Of a stretch of 64,000 nt of DNA, positions 12,401-27,172 are shown piece after piece. Below the pieces are notes generated by a model. The model worked only from the letters and a program-made list of their open reading frames with translations. It did not search any database and had not been told where the DNA came from. Origin of the DNA: Xiphophorus maculatus (taxonomy: Eukaryota > Chordata > Actinopteri > Cyprinodontiformes > Poeciliidae); NCBI RefSeq assembly GCF_002775205.1, contig NC_036446.1, positions 13,392,565-13,456,564 of the forward strand, written 5' to 3'. The position numbers and the translations under genes were made by a program. The first letter of the stretch is position 1, and each line of letters starts with the position of its first letter.

Positions 12401-15400
12401 TTAGTTGTTTGCAGCCATCCTTGATTTGAGGCGGTTGATCTTCAGAGGGAGGAGGCCGACCATCTCCGTACTCAGCTCCAGTTCCGTCTCCACGGCAGCG
12501 GGCGCTTCAGGGTGCGCCTCGCAGTACTGCACCACGTACCTACACAGCAGTTTTAGCATTTAAAGCAGACCAACAGGCAGATCAGCTTTAAATATGTGTG
12601 TGATCCTACTTGTAGTTTTCCAGAGCTCTGTTGAGGTTTTCCAGCTGGACTGGAGGTGAGGAGCTGATCAGTTTGCTGTGAAGTCGGGCCACTCTGAATC
12701 GGGCCACCAGCGCCGGTCTGAGCACCTCCTCCTCCAGATGTTCAGGAGGTTTCCCTTCTGGTGAGCACAGAGAGTCCAGGAACATCTGGAAGTACCTGCA
12801 GAGGAAAGGAGGTTAAGTCGTTTAAGAACAAGTTGAAATCCCAGAGAAACTCCGTAAATGGAAACTCACTTGGCAGAGGCAGAGCAGAGATGGTTGAATT
12901 TCTTAATAGTGTGGCCATCTAGGGAATGGTTATCAGCTTGTCTGTTGGCCAGAGTCAGCTTCAAGTCCATCATTTCATTGTAGGTCTCAGCCAACTCAAA
13001 CATCAGCTGTCTGCGGATCAGCAGGTAGTATCTGGAGTTTAAGTCTGCAGAAGAACAGACCGATGGGACGTCAACAAACAGCCCGAACACTTTAGAGGCA
13101 GAATAAAAGGTCAGAGGACCAGTACCGTTGCAGATCGGCTCCAGCATGTCAACTCTTCGCTTGTGCATCTTGCAGCGACGTTCCAAATCCTCCTCAAAGA
13201 AGGCCAGGGCCCGGAACAGGGAGCTGTGGTCCTGCAGGATCTCTATGTGGTCCGTCACATAGCCGTCCATCTGGAAGTACTCCTTAGCCTTTTAATCACA
13301 GTGAGGATGGACACAGAAAATCTATTAGACACACATTTCACATGGTTCTGCATCAGCTTACATGCATGGCTTCACTGCGGTAACGTCATGCAAAATACAT
13401 GGCTTTAATAAAAACTGAAACTCTTTTCTTTAGGTTGACCACAATGAACAACTGAAACACATCCGACAGTTTATCAAGAGACGCTTCAGGCAACGGTTGC
13501 CCAATTTGGTGAAGTCCAATCATCACTGGAAAATAGGATGCAGATTTTGGGAGGATATTATCTCTTGTACCATGCAGTCAAGACTCTCCATGCCAACAAT
13601 ATAAAAAATCTCTAGAAATAATGAAGAGCCCACTGCACTGAACTGCATTGAAAACCTCCTGGTTATTCCACCAAATATTAATTTCTGAACTCTTCCTGAG
13701 TTAAAACTTTAGTTTTGTTGTTTCTAAATGAACATGAACTTGTTTTCTCCGCATTATTTGAGGTCTGAAAGCTCTGCATCTTTTTTTCTCACTTTCTGGA
13801 AATAAATACTAAATTTTTGGTTTGAATTTCAGAGACACGTTGTCAGTAGTTCATAGAATAAAAGAACAATGTTCATTTTACTCAAACATAAACCTATAAA
13901 GAGTAAAAGAGTTAATTCTAGCTGATATCAGTTCAATCCCTTGATTTTCTGTGTATGGATTTAGTATATTGATTAGATGTACCAATATACTAACATGTTA
14001 GAACAGGTTAGGATGTTCTAACATAGATATTTGTAAAGTTTGTCTCTCACAGACATGAGTGCAGCAGTGTTGAGCACTAAAGTTTCTGTTTATGCATCAT
14101 ACCTGTGTTACGTAGTTCTGTCCCACCAAAAACACAGTTCTGGCCTCCGTGAAGTCCAAAGGGAACAAACACATCACCTGTAAGCAAGAATATAATAAAG
14201 TGACTTTTATGTTATCTACTATAAAGAAAGCAGTTGCTAAGTGCATAATGGTGCCCACTAAAGAAAAGGTAATCATATGTTAATTCACACATAATTATCC
14301 CTCCTAACTGAGCACTCATGTTATTGATTCTGTAGCTTACAAAAGCATTAAAATTTTAACTCTCGTACATTTTAAAGGGAACCTATTATGTAAAAAGCAC
14401 TTTTTGCATGTTTTTGTATTTCCATTTGGGTCTTAACTTCTTCTGGTAACAGTTCAAGTCCTAACAAATAAAAACATCCAGCCATTTTCTGGCAATAAGT
14501 TCATCTTTTGTGTTGTCTGAAAAACGAGCCGTTTCAAAAATAGTTTCTGAGTTTCAGAAAAGGTTTTTTAAGCCACATTTGAAACCGCTTTCAAGTTTGA
14601 GTGACGTTTAGCTGGGGTGTCATAACCACAAACTTTGAATGTGAAATGAAACGTTGCAACATGTGAGCAGCTAACAGTCAGTACTTCACCAGAATCAGGG
14701 GTTGTTGTCAACAGAAAATGATCACGACTATAGAAATCTGACACCGTCAGTAGTTCAAACACATCCGACACATTCAGACCTTTTCCTCCACACTCGCGAT
14801 GGAATCAAAGGTGTCTTCAGATCCGAACAGCAGAGCGCTCTTCCTCCCCTTTTCTTCCTCCTCCTCCTCCTGTCTTCTTGCTCTTTTCAGCTCGTCTTGG
14901 CGATCAGTATCCAGCTCACCGATGTTATCCTGAACGTACAACGAAAAGAGCTTCTCTTGTTTCTTTGGAGATTCACACGTGTTGGATGCATTTACAGTTT
15001 GCGTCTGCAGACGTGAAGTCGTACGACCGTGCCGTACCTCCAGCAGCTTCTTGGCATCCTGCAGGAGATTGAGGCAGTATTTGATCCAACATCTGGCGAT
15101 CTCTGCTCTCTTCTGCTGGAGCTGCTCCCGGCGCTCGCTCTCTGTCTCACCTGTGAAGACGTCCCACGGCAGAGGAAGGTTTAGAAATAAACTGGTTCAG
15201 TTCTTTTAAGCAGTTCAATTTACTTCGAGGAAGTATTTTAAAAAAAGAGTTGTTTGTTTTTATTTGCTTGAAACAATAAACAGGAAACACGCTACATATT
15301 TTCTTAATTAAATGTGGGTTATAACACAAAGCACTATTATTCGCATATCAGTGAACTGTATATCTGTCACAAGAACAGATTTTGCGGCACCATAAATGAT

Positions 15401-18400
15401 CCCAGAGTTGTTTTGAGATCATTTACATGTAATGTAATGATAGAAGCATAATAATGCAAGAACACATTCTTTAAAAATCAATGAACTTTCAATTTTAATG
15501 AACATTTAAAAATGGACCTGTAAGACATTTTAAATATCCAAAATAAACAAACACAACAACAAAACAAATGAACTATGAAGTCTCTGTAAACCGAAGCTCT
15601 CCGAAGACTTTTGTCATCACGTTTTTGGTAGAAAGAGAGAGACAATAAATCATGCAAATGGAAATGATTGAGCTTGTTTTAATTTACTACGCGATTAATA
15701 TATTTATTGCTTATTGTGACAGTGGAGATATTTACTTTCTTGTGCGGCAGCTTCAGAGGGAACCTCTCCAGCCAAACCTGATATAACAGTAGCTGCTGCA
15801 AGGCAGTGTCTGCCCTCCATGTATCGGCCCTGAAAGAACAAAAACATTTAAAATTAAGTTAAAACAGATTCATGCAGATCGCTTATGTTTCTGATCAAAG
15901 TAATCGATGTCTCACCTTTGTGATATAATACTGGGACAGTGTGGCAGCATTCAGAGACCACTCCATTGGACTGAACTGGTTTAACTGGAGCTGTCTCTGC
16001 AGGGTGCTGTGGCAGTAGGTGGCAGCGCGCTCGTTTTCACCTGACACACAAAACAAGTAAATATTATTACCACCAAACACGACCTGACCTCAATACACTT
16101 ATCAATATATTTGATTAATACTCATAAAATCAGACACTAATCAATATTCGTATATTCCTCAAATTTACCAAGGTTCTTGTAAACTTGAGCAAGGTAGTAC
16201 ATGGTGTGGGTGTAAGCCAACTCAAACCTGATAACAGGGGAGATGAGATAAGAGACACAGACAATATGAAACTTATGAAAAAATTTAAAAAAATGTAATC
16301 TAGATCCATTTTCAGAAATATGCATCCTCAGCGTTCAGTTTCTTTCTTCTGTTTATTTTATGGCTGCAATAAATAATTATTTTAGTAACTGATTATTCAA
16401 TCGATTAATCTGCAGGTTTTTCATTTAACTACTACAATGTTCGACGATTTATGCATTATAAACTAATAATTAAATTCCTCTTAAATGAGAAACACAGCAT
16501 TGCTTTTGTGAATGCTTGATCATTCATAGAAAAGGAAGCACAAAAACATACTTCTAACATCAACATGTTAAAAGACCATCAGACCTTTCTGCTAAACTAA
16601 CCTAAAGCTGGAACTTAAGTAATTTTGGGTGGAAAATATTTACAAACATTTGATTTGTTTTAATCTTCAATGTAAAATGTTTATAGTTTTTGAACATTTT
16701 TGGCTTAATTACAGCTGAGTGTCTTCTTCTTTTATCAAATAGCCTTTTTTTGAGTTTGAATACTCAAATTAATGATTAATCGATGACTAAATTAGCTGGC
16801 AATTACTTCAATAACCCGATAAATAGTTTCTGCCCTTGTTTGTTTATCACTTAAACTCCCAACAAAACATCCAGATGTTTGTGGTTATAATGTGGAAACA
16901 CTTCAGAAACAACTAAAGTCGTAAAAATAACTTTTTAGAGTACTGTAAAGCAGGCGATGCACACGGATAAAAGAAACGACCTCTTAGTTCTTTCCTGATG
17001 TGTCAGCAGGTTCTCCTCCGTAGTGAAGTACTCCGTCATGTCGGTCGGAGGCCTCCCATCCTGCATGAGATGAAGAAAACACATAAACCAAACAGGGAAG
17101 AAAATGAAACGTCACAGACTGGAAAGTCTGTCAGACCAAACATGATGTGTTGAAGCTGCTGAGCAAAAGCAGCAGAGGGAGACAGAGTTACAGAGGAGTG
17201 TGTGCAGAGAGCGCTGGGAGGAAGACTGAACAAAGGGAGAGAGGATGCAGAAGAAAAAACTTGACGAGATAAACGTGAAGAAGGAAGCCGAGTAGACAGA
17301 TCTGAAACAAAGTGATAAAGTCAAGATAGCGTCTGCCTGCAAATCTATTCATATTCCATTACTGTGTCTCAGTGCATATAAAACAATTACTTTAGCCTGA
17401 CACAGCAGGTCTAAAGTAAGGTAGATCTGAAAAGATCATTAGCAGCACATGGACACTGGATTTTTTTAACTTGTCATCTGTGGAAAAACTGCTGTGACTC
17501 AGTATTGTGGACATATCACTGCTGGAATGATGCTTAACATAGCGGTGGAACAATTGCAAGGTTTCATCCAGAAATGGTTGGGTGCTAGGGCAGTCATTCA
17601 TCCAGCGGCCCACCGTGTTTTTGAGTTAAAAAATCTTTAAAATTGACAGAAATTTTGAAAATATCACTTGATAATTACGTGTTATTGGAAGATTAATATC
17701 TGAACACCAACTATAAAGTCTTAAAAAAATTATTTATTTTTAAAAAAACTTAAAGCAATGAGTAGCCTGGTGGGGGCACAAGTAAAGCCTGGTGGCCCGC
17801 CAGGCTTATAATACACTGGGGGAAAACCTGAATTGCCTCATAAATATGACAAACTGAACATTGTTTCCATCCTGAGATGATATAAATTCAGACAACAGAA
17901 AAACATCAGAGAAAACAAAATGGAAAAAGATTAAATATTTAAGATGGCGGCTTGTAGCAAGCAGTAATGTTGGGCGATATGGGCATAGATTTCATTATGA
18001 TTATTAGAGATGTTTTTGTAGATTAAAGCTGAGAAAGCAGTTAAATTAATAAACCTGTATAAAATTTGTAAGGTTTTCAGACATGAATTGGAATTATCTA
18101 GATAATAAATGTTTCAATATAACAATAAATGACCATTCCTGGTAAGAGACTGGTGTTGCAAATTAGCAGTGGCTAAATATTTTTGGTGAAACGGACCACT
18201 TACAGGCTGTTTTGGTCAATGTTTGTGTACATTGTACATTAAACTAAATAACCAAGACCTGAAACTTATTATTTAAATGTCCGATGTTTCCACCGTGAAG
18301 GCAGCAGCCTCACCTCCTTCATGTAGCGTTGGTAGATGGACTCTGCTGATTCCAGGAAGCCCTGCGCTGTCTCGGTCTCATCACGGCCAGCCCACAGGAT

Positions 18401-19029
18401 TCCCAGCTGGTTCTGAAAGCACACAGGACCAACTCATGATCACCATCAGCTGATGAACTCCACACTGGGGTGATTGTAAAGACTGAAACCACAGCATGCG
18501 ACCCAAGACTACATATATTATGAGCTGTACGGAGCCACGCTTATGGCAAAATAAAAGGAAACATCGTTTTTACCCTGACATGGATGAACAGAGACACATT
18601 CTCCGAGGACGCCCTACATTTCTCCAGCATTTTCATGCAGTTCATCAGATGCTCCTGCCCGGCTGACAGCTCCTCCGTGTCCACATGGTTGACGCCCAGG
18701 TAGTACTCCACAGCCCCGAGCTTAGCTGCCCGCATCCCGGCTGGTGAGTCGCCGCTGAAGCCCTGGCTGAACGCATCCTCTGTCTGGCCGTCCACCGGTT
18801 GGTCTGGGGGCCGTTGCTCGCAGTTCTCCCCGCCCGCGTCCTCCTCTCCGTCCCCGGCCTCGAAGCTCTTCAGCGAGCAGTAGACTTCTCTCAGGAGCTC
18901 CCTGGCTTTGTATTTGGAGCGAAACGGGTCGTTTTCTGGGTCATTCCGGGACTCTGTTTCGGCGAGACGTTGGGCGTTGGTGAATTTGTCGCAGATGGAT
19001 CTCCACTCAACGCTGTTAATGGAAGCCAT
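12401..19029 (-). CDS. kifbp: KIF1-binding protein (kinesin family binding protein), complete, 13 exons
   Basis: KIFBP (KIAA1279) is a TPR-rich cytoplasmic protein that binds and inhibits several kinesin motors and is needed for axon growth; human loss causes Goldberg-Shprintzen syndrome. Exons (minus): 18574-19029, 18314-18412, 16981-17060, 16169-16227, 15916-16040, 15736-15829, 15038-15150, 14780-14929, 14103-14177, 13126-13288, 12870-13044, 12610-12795, 12401-12539. All have GT-AG boundaries and phases that fit, giving 1,914 nt (637 residues plus TAA). Family landmarks: LGVNHVDTEELSAGQEHL, NQLGILW, THTMYYLAQVYKNLG, AATYCHSTLQRQL, AEIARCWIKYCL, DGYVTDHIEILQDHS, ERRCKMHKRR, and the C-terminal region with YCEAHPEAP. 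Human KIFBP is 621 residues, so this is full length. The start MASINS was chosen because family members begin there; two in-frame ATGs lie upstream (19050 and 19098). Exon 8 has a Glu-rich run of six. Confidence 0.93.
13440..13910 (+). mobile_element. Tc1-like 3'-end fragment (inverted partner of the 20.6-kb copy)
   Basis: It lies in kifbp intron 9. The block GGTTATTCCACCAAATATTAA followed by TTCTGAACTCTTCCTGAG matches the last codons (GYSTKY then stop) and 3' UTR I recall for fish Tc1-like transposons. It continues through TCAGTAGTTCATAGAATAAAAG. The same sequence occurs in reverse complement at 20636-20965. The copy appears to lose its terminal repeat near 13910. Confidence 0.5.
14376..14720. 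repeat. dispersed teleost repeat in kifbp intron 8
   Basis: It starts with TTTAAAGGGAACCTATTATG, close to a MITE family end that I recall as common in fish genomes. The right end was not located, so the boundaries are approximate. Confidence 0.3.
16361..16838. repeat. AT-rich MITE-like element in kifbp intron 3
   Basis: The left end GGCTGCAATAAATAATTATTTTAG and the right end with GATTAATCGATGAC...AATAGTTTCTGCCC are imperfect inverted counterparts. Internal ATCGATTAAT motifs are typical of a hAT-type MITE. No target duplication was verified. Confidence 0.4.
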
Positions 19030-19139
19030 GTTTGTTTTCTTCTCCGTCATGCGGCTACAGGATGGCAGTAAAAGGCGTCGTTGGCATTTTACTGCCATCT
19101 AGTGGAATAATGTAGTCATAACTACCAAAGAAGTCGTTT

Positions 19140-20254
19140 TTTTTAAAGTTCAGCTTTTGACAAAATTCAGAAATATTTGTGCTCATTTATATTCTAATGA
19201 AACTTAAAGACAAATTAACGATTTTTTTATACATTTAGAAGATTTTATTTTTATTTGTATTCATAGATTTATGTAGAGAAATGTTTTTCAAGCTAATTCA
19301 AATTACATAAAAAAACAAAAACAAAAGTAATTTCCCAAAAATTAGAATATACAAAAAATCTATTTTTTTTCTCAAAACATAGAAGTAGTAAATTATAACC
19401 AATGTTTTCACGGACACACTTTTGGGAGAAGTTTGCCAATGTTCTAATTGTCCAGCAGAAAATCATCAACATCCTCCACTAAGAGGTTAATAAGCCACAA
19501 AGGTCAAGAAGTGTCACAACATCTGGATTCAACACAAAGACTACAACTCACCACTTCTAAAACAGAGACATCAGAGTATTAAAAGCTGCATCTGTCTTCA
19601 CAGTGTGCGGTAAAAGAAGGCAACATCTGAAAACATTGTTTTTCCAGTCCAGTTTATTCAAAACATGTCTAAAGAATCCAAACAATTACTCTGGAAAATC
19701 AGGAGAATCATACAAGAACCTTAAATTAATGTCAATTAGACGTGACTACATGTGTGGTCAACACTTAACAGAATTTTATTTTGAACAATTTTACAGGATA
19801 ATCTGAACAGCCTTAGCTTTTAAACAAAGCCTCATGTTTTTCATATTTACATCTGTTCATTTCAATATTTTCTAATTTGCACTTTTGCCATAGGAGGTAA
19901 AATGATACCAAACTTGAACCGTAATGACAGATTCATTTTGCCTCAGTAAGTCCTATGTATCTAAAAAAGGTGACAATATGGAGGACAATATCTAAGTTTC
20001 TCCAGAATTACTGTCTGTGCATTTTTGCTCAATCTGACTTCCCGTCTGTTTAAATATCCATGTTTTAAAAGGATACAGTGTAACAATATTTTTTTCTCCA
20101 ACAAAAATTGACTGTGAGGGTCTATTTTATAAGTTGCTGCAGCCATAGATTTGTGTGCAAGGCATCCGTCACCGTTAGTTCATTTAGGTTTTATTCCATG
20201 TAAAATCTAAAAATAACTGATCGAAACTACTGGAGAAAAGCTTATTATTATTTT
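19140..20254. other. intergenic region, kifbp to mpc1, with decayed repeat
   Basis: Between the kifbp 5' end and the mpc1 3' end. The stretch at about 19300-19600 (AAAAATTAGAATATAC, then GTTAATAAGCCACAAAGGTC and AACATCTGGATTCAAC) resembles a decayed DNA transposon. No gene was found. Confidence 0.35.
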
Positions 20255-20260
20255 TTTATT
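20255..20260 (-). terminator. candidate mpc1 polyadenylation signal
   Basis: AATAAA on the minus strand about 165 bp past the mpc1 stop codon. A second AATAAA lies at 20190-20195. Motif and distance only. Confidence 0.4.
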
Positions 20261-20425
20261 TCCTTGTGGATTAAAGTGAAAGCTAAATTGTGATCAATTA
20301 TGGTACCATCCAGTCAAAAAGACAAAACTGGCAACAGCTTCGCTGATCTGCTGAAGGAGTTCTGGTGTCCAAATGTAGTTTGTTGAAGCAGCATTCTGCA
20401 TTATTGCACCGATTTCACTTCACCA

Positions 20426-22857
<2,432 letters not shown>

Positions 22858-23559
22858 GGTTTAAAGTTAACAGTGTTGTTTGTCTTTACGGAGAACTGGA
22901 CTCTCCCTGACAGGACTGAAGGACGACTGGAAACCGGAGAGCTGTGCAACCAGAGGACGACCGATAATATCCGGGGGTGTTGCGCCGAATTACGTCCTTC
23001 CGCAAAAAAGAGACCAATCATGTAGAGCCATTTTTCCAAAATTACAAAAAAGTCTTTTATCTTTTTTTTAAATTATTTTTATTTTTGAAGAATTGGATTC
23101 CCATGTTGTTATTGTTATGCTGAAGTTTGAAGTTGGTCAGCTTAAATTGTCAAAAATGTTAAAAATAAAGTTTTTTTGTTTTTAGCTAATTTGTAATGAG
23201 TTTATTTAATTGAATCAAATCTCATATTTCTTTTTTTTTGCTGCTGTGTTTGTAGTTTTTGCTTGTTTGATCAAAACAGGTCCATCTTGTAAATGAGATC
23301 TTGGATGAGACAACCTATATAAATAAAGGTAATATAAAAAATTAAAATGAATAATTTTTAGATGAAAGGTTAAATCAATTTGGGTTACAAGAGACAAAAA
23401 AAAAACTCGAAACTTGAATGCACCATACAGTTAAAACGCAGCTGAGTATAAGTGGAAGTACATATCAACGGGAGGACCAAGCGAGATGAAACACCGGAAA
23501 GCGCATGCGCAAAAGAGGAAAACCTAAATTCCCTTCCGGTTCACGGCTCAGACTGCAAG
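22858..23559. promoter_or_regulatory. shared head-to-head promoter interval, mpc1 / rrp15
   Basis: About 700 bp separate the two divergent start codons. The mpc1 side (22860-23010) is comparatively CpG-rich, as are the bases around 23480-23560 before rrp15. The AT-rich middle (23040-23400) shows no gene. A bidirectional promoter for two housekeeping genes (mitochondrial and nucleolar) is an inference from the arrangement. Confidence 0.4.
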
Positions 23560-24288
23560 ATGGCGGTGCGTGGTGAAAACGTGTCTCAAAATACCCAAGA
23601 AGATGCAGTTTGTCAGCTTGAGGACGACAATCAACAGAGCGATTCAGAGGGAGAAAGTATTAACGAAGACTCTGACGACGGAGAAAACACAGACGGCCAT
23701 GATGGCGACGAAGCGGAGGGTGAAAAGGACCAAGACAGCGACTCGGACGCCGTTGGCGGTTGGGCAGACGCTATGGCAAAAATCCTGGGGAAGAAAACTG
23801 CGCCGAACAAGAGCAGCATCCTGGCTAACAAGAAAGCCGTGACGGAGAGAAAGGAGCTGCTGGAGAAAAAGAAAGAAGCAGACAAGAAACGAAAGTGGGA
23901 AATGATGTTTCGAGAAAAGCCTGACATCTTGCGGGACCGTGAGCTTGAGAAAGCCCTGCAGAGGACCGCCACGAGGGGGGTGGTGCAGCTCTTCAACGCC
24001 GTGAGGAAACACCAGAAAAACACGGGTGAAGCGCTGAAGGAGGTCGGTGGGTCTGAGAGAAAGAAGGCTAAGATTATATCCTCCATCTCAAAGAAAGACT
24101 TCATCGATGTGCTGAGGCGGACTGAAGAAGGAAACAAGGTTTCTGTGAAGACGGAGAATCCTCCTCCTCCTCCTGTGTCTGAGCAGAAGCCAGCGTGGAG
24201 TGTCCTGAGAGAGGACTTCATGATGGAAGCCAGCATGAAAGACTGGGACAAAAACAGTGACACGGAGGAGGCTGGTCCCCATAAATGA
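23560..24288 (+). CDS. rrp15: RRP15-like ribosomal RNA processing protein, intronless
   Basis: RRP15 is a nucleolar pre-60S factor needed for processing of 27S/32S pre-rRNA into 25S/28S and 5.8S rRNA. The single open frame encodes 242 residues from ATGGCG at 23560 (AAGATGG context) to TGA. Residues about 20-65 are very acidic ([23 protein letters not shown]). The Rrp15p domain follows, with [14 protein letters not shown], a Lys/Glu coiled region, [12 protein letters not shown], the hallmark [19 protein letters not shown] near residue 170, and [10 protein letters not shown] near 220. An in-frame ATG at 23452 could add 36 residues that do not look like the family. Human RRP15 is about 282 residues and multi-exon, as I recall; here no intron interrupts the frame. 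An AATAAA lies at 24593. Confidence 0.92.
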   Translation: MAVRGENVSQNTQEDAVCQLEDDNQQSDSEGESINEDSDDGENTDGHDGDEAEGEKDQDSDSDAVGGWADAMAKILGKKTAPNKSSILANKKAVTERKELLEKKKEADKKRKWEMMFREKPDILRDRELEKALQRTATRGVVQLFNAVRKHQKNTGEALKEVGGSERKKAKIISSISKKDFIDVLRRTEEGNKVSVKTENPPPPPVSEQKPAWSVLREDFMMEASMKDWDKNSDTEEAGPHK

Positions 24289-24592
24289 GGAAGGAAGAGA
24301 TTTGGACTGTATCTTCCCATGTAGGTCTGAATACCGAAGCTCCTGATCCCCTGAGAGACAAGCTAATGAAGGGAGAGGCTCCCTTAGTCTGGATGATAAT
24401 TTGCTAAGTTTGGTTGTTCTGTGTTTATAACCTAAAAGAATATAAATAGTCTGAAATCAGCATTTTCAAGATGCTCCGCTGCAAAGTACGTGTGTATCAT
24501 ATTTTTGTTTTGATGGATGCAGCTGAAAACATGTCAAATCAAAGAATTGCAAATTTTGTATTTTCAGAATCTATTCATTGTTTCCCCCTTTA

Positions 24593-24598
24593 AATAAA
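24593..24598 (+). terminator. rrp15 polyadenylation signal
   Basis: AATAAA in TTTAAATAAAATAAAAG, about 300 bp after the rrp15 stop codon. It would give a normal short 3' UTR. Confidence 0.6.
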
Positions 24599-26942
24599 AT
24601 AAAAGACATAAACTTGATTTTAAAAAGTGTATGGACCAGACGTTTCATTCATGTTTAGCCTGATTTAGGTCAGGGCTTTGGGAAGGTCATCCATCTGGAT
24701 TATCCACAACTCCGAATGTTGAAGTTTAACCAGTTTTGAGGTAGCCAACCTCCATTTATTTATTTATTCATTTTATGGGTTACATGTTTGGCACTGACTG
24801 CAAAAAATAATATGCTTGATCATATTTAAAGGCCTCGGCTTTACTCCTCCAAACGTTCTTCTGTATTTTCTCCAAAAAGCTCCATCTCATGTCAAAACTT
24901 TACCATAATTTTCAATGTTGGGGCCTGCAAATAGCAATCAAGACTAAAGGTATTAAAGTTCCAGAAGATGCAACGTTTTTCCAATTTTTAAGATTTCTGA
25001 TAAGTTGTGCAATAAAAATAAATTTTTTATTGTTGTTGGTGTTTTTTTTTTTTTAATTTACAATATTATGTGCTTTTTCCAGAAACTAATGTGAGATTGG
25101 AGAGTAAAAGGTAATGATATCAAACATGACAAATAATCTACAAGAGAATAAAAGTCTAATACTTGACTGAAGAGAAAAGTGCATTTAAAAACAGCAGCAT
25201 GGCTTTTACTGAGAGTTTTTGAATAAAGTTAAAATTGATATGTATTCTTGGTTTTGTAATAGATTTGTGTTCATCTCTCCTTCGCCTGCAGCTGGAAACA
25301 ACTTTGTGGCTAGAAAACTCAAACTCAAGTTTCCAACAAATGCATTTAAACACAGTTATTTCATGATTTAACAAGTTGAGAAATTTACTTTTTACAAAGG
25401 ACTAGACTGGTTTGAATTGCTCCATCTGAAAACTACTCTTCCAACTCATCTTTGTCTGACTGTAACATTTGTTTGGTAATCTGAAACTATTTTCACAAAA
25501 CAACAAAAGTCCCCAGAAAAGTTCTGTATGGATGCTTTTTAACTGTGCATGATGATATTAAAATAAATTGGTCATGTAAATAAGAAACAGGACATCGCAT
25601 GAAAATAAGACATGCAACAGAGTGTAAGCTTTGTGTTTCCTGGATAGTGAGTGCCAGTCTTTAAAAACATTTCATGTGGAAAATTAGGTCATAAGTAAAG
25701 AAGTTTAAAAAGAAGTAAAATCAGAATCAATCATTTAAAATTGTAGCTGTATCTGTAAATCAATGATGGAGAGAAGGACAGAGGACGGGGTTTGCTGTGA
25801 ATGCTTAAGGTTTTAACAGAAAATACTTGATGTGAACCAGTTTCTAATATTATAATTTATTACAAAAATGTAAAATAAAATGGTTCAAATATGGAAAGCA
25901 TTTAAGATAGCTGCTGAGTTAATTCACCACATATTGTTCAATCAACAGATGTCTCAGACATCCCTACTGTACATGTCTCACTTTACATGTTAAATATTCA
26001 CATTTATGGCAAAATAAAGAAAAAAGAACACAAGTATGGCTTGTTTTTTTTTTGGTTTGTTTTAACTGATCAGTTTGACGTTTAGTTTGTCTGATGTGAA
26101 TTATGTGCGATTTGGACGCTTCAAAATGTGACGTAAAACAGGTTCCTTAATGAGATTAATACGTTTTAAGAGACTGCAGTTTCGTTTTACTATCACTTTA
26201 TATAATTAGCTAATGCACTAACAGTGTGGGATTGTTTTGTTGATTAAATATACCCACAGGCAAACAATAAACGGACAATTTAGGGATTATTTTATCAGTA
26301 TAAACTTACAAGTTACAGGATAAGTGAAAGAATTTTGGAAAAATAATTCAGCCCAAAACATTCATTTATAGGATTCATTCTTCAGACACAAGAAATCCTT
26401 CACAAATGTAAATTGTATTTTCCCTTTATTTTCCCTATTACAAAACTGATTATAAAAACAAAGTAACCATAACAAAGACACCAAAAGTGCAGCTTCCAGA
26501 AAGAAACAAATCTCCACACACACAAAGAACAACCTGCACTCACATCCCATGAATCCTAAAGCCACAAATAAAGAGAAATCTTAAGCACAGTGTTTTACTT
26601 CACCAAAATAAGTTGATCTCCTACAAAATATAACATTTTAAATTTAAAATAGCATCTCTAAAAAGGGCTCTTCTCTTCACTGTAACACACCGAATGTCTC
26701 TAATATGTTTCACACGTTTTATTTTCTACTCTTCGTTTGATCTGTGATTTTTCTGTTTTTTTAAACTGATTATTACCTTCATAAAAATATTCCTGAGATC
26801 CACAAAGGAAAGAAAATGAGTTTTACCACAATGAAAATAATGTTTCAAAAACAAAACACAATCTTTAAAATCATTTTATCACTGTAATAATTAAATTAGA
26901 CATTAAAAAGAGCATGTCATCTAAACATACAAACAGAAAACG

Positions 26943-27172
26943 TTAAAGAGGCAGTATTATGTATATTCCAGGCCCATTCTGCCATTTTACAGTGCAATAA
27001 AGTAACTATGTTACCTGAAGTTGTTATAGGAGTTGTTGCATCTAAAATGGCCACCAGGAGAAACTAAATTATTTCTCAAATGTGTGAAAGAACCAAAGCA
27101 ACACTCCAGCTATGGGTTTGGTGAGGGAATAACATTATAACATGGTGATTTTATACAATACTGCCTCTTTAA
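26943..27172. mobile_element. 230-bp MITE with terminal inverted repeats
   Basis: The left end TTAAAGAGGCAGTATTATGT and the right end ATACAATACTGCCTCTTTAA are close reverse complements. The interior has no coding potential. TTAA-like termini resemble piggyBac-type targeting, but the superfamily is not certain. Confidence 0.7.

Noticed and set aside
17036-17613. Minus-strand frames around kifbp exon 3 as extra exons
   Set aside because: Only 16981-17060 fits the protein and splice phase; the rest is intron.
23631-24320. A 229-residue minus-strand frame opposite rrp15
   Set aside because: Ser/Phe-rich antisense shadow of a Lys/Glu-rich coding sequence, with no domain.
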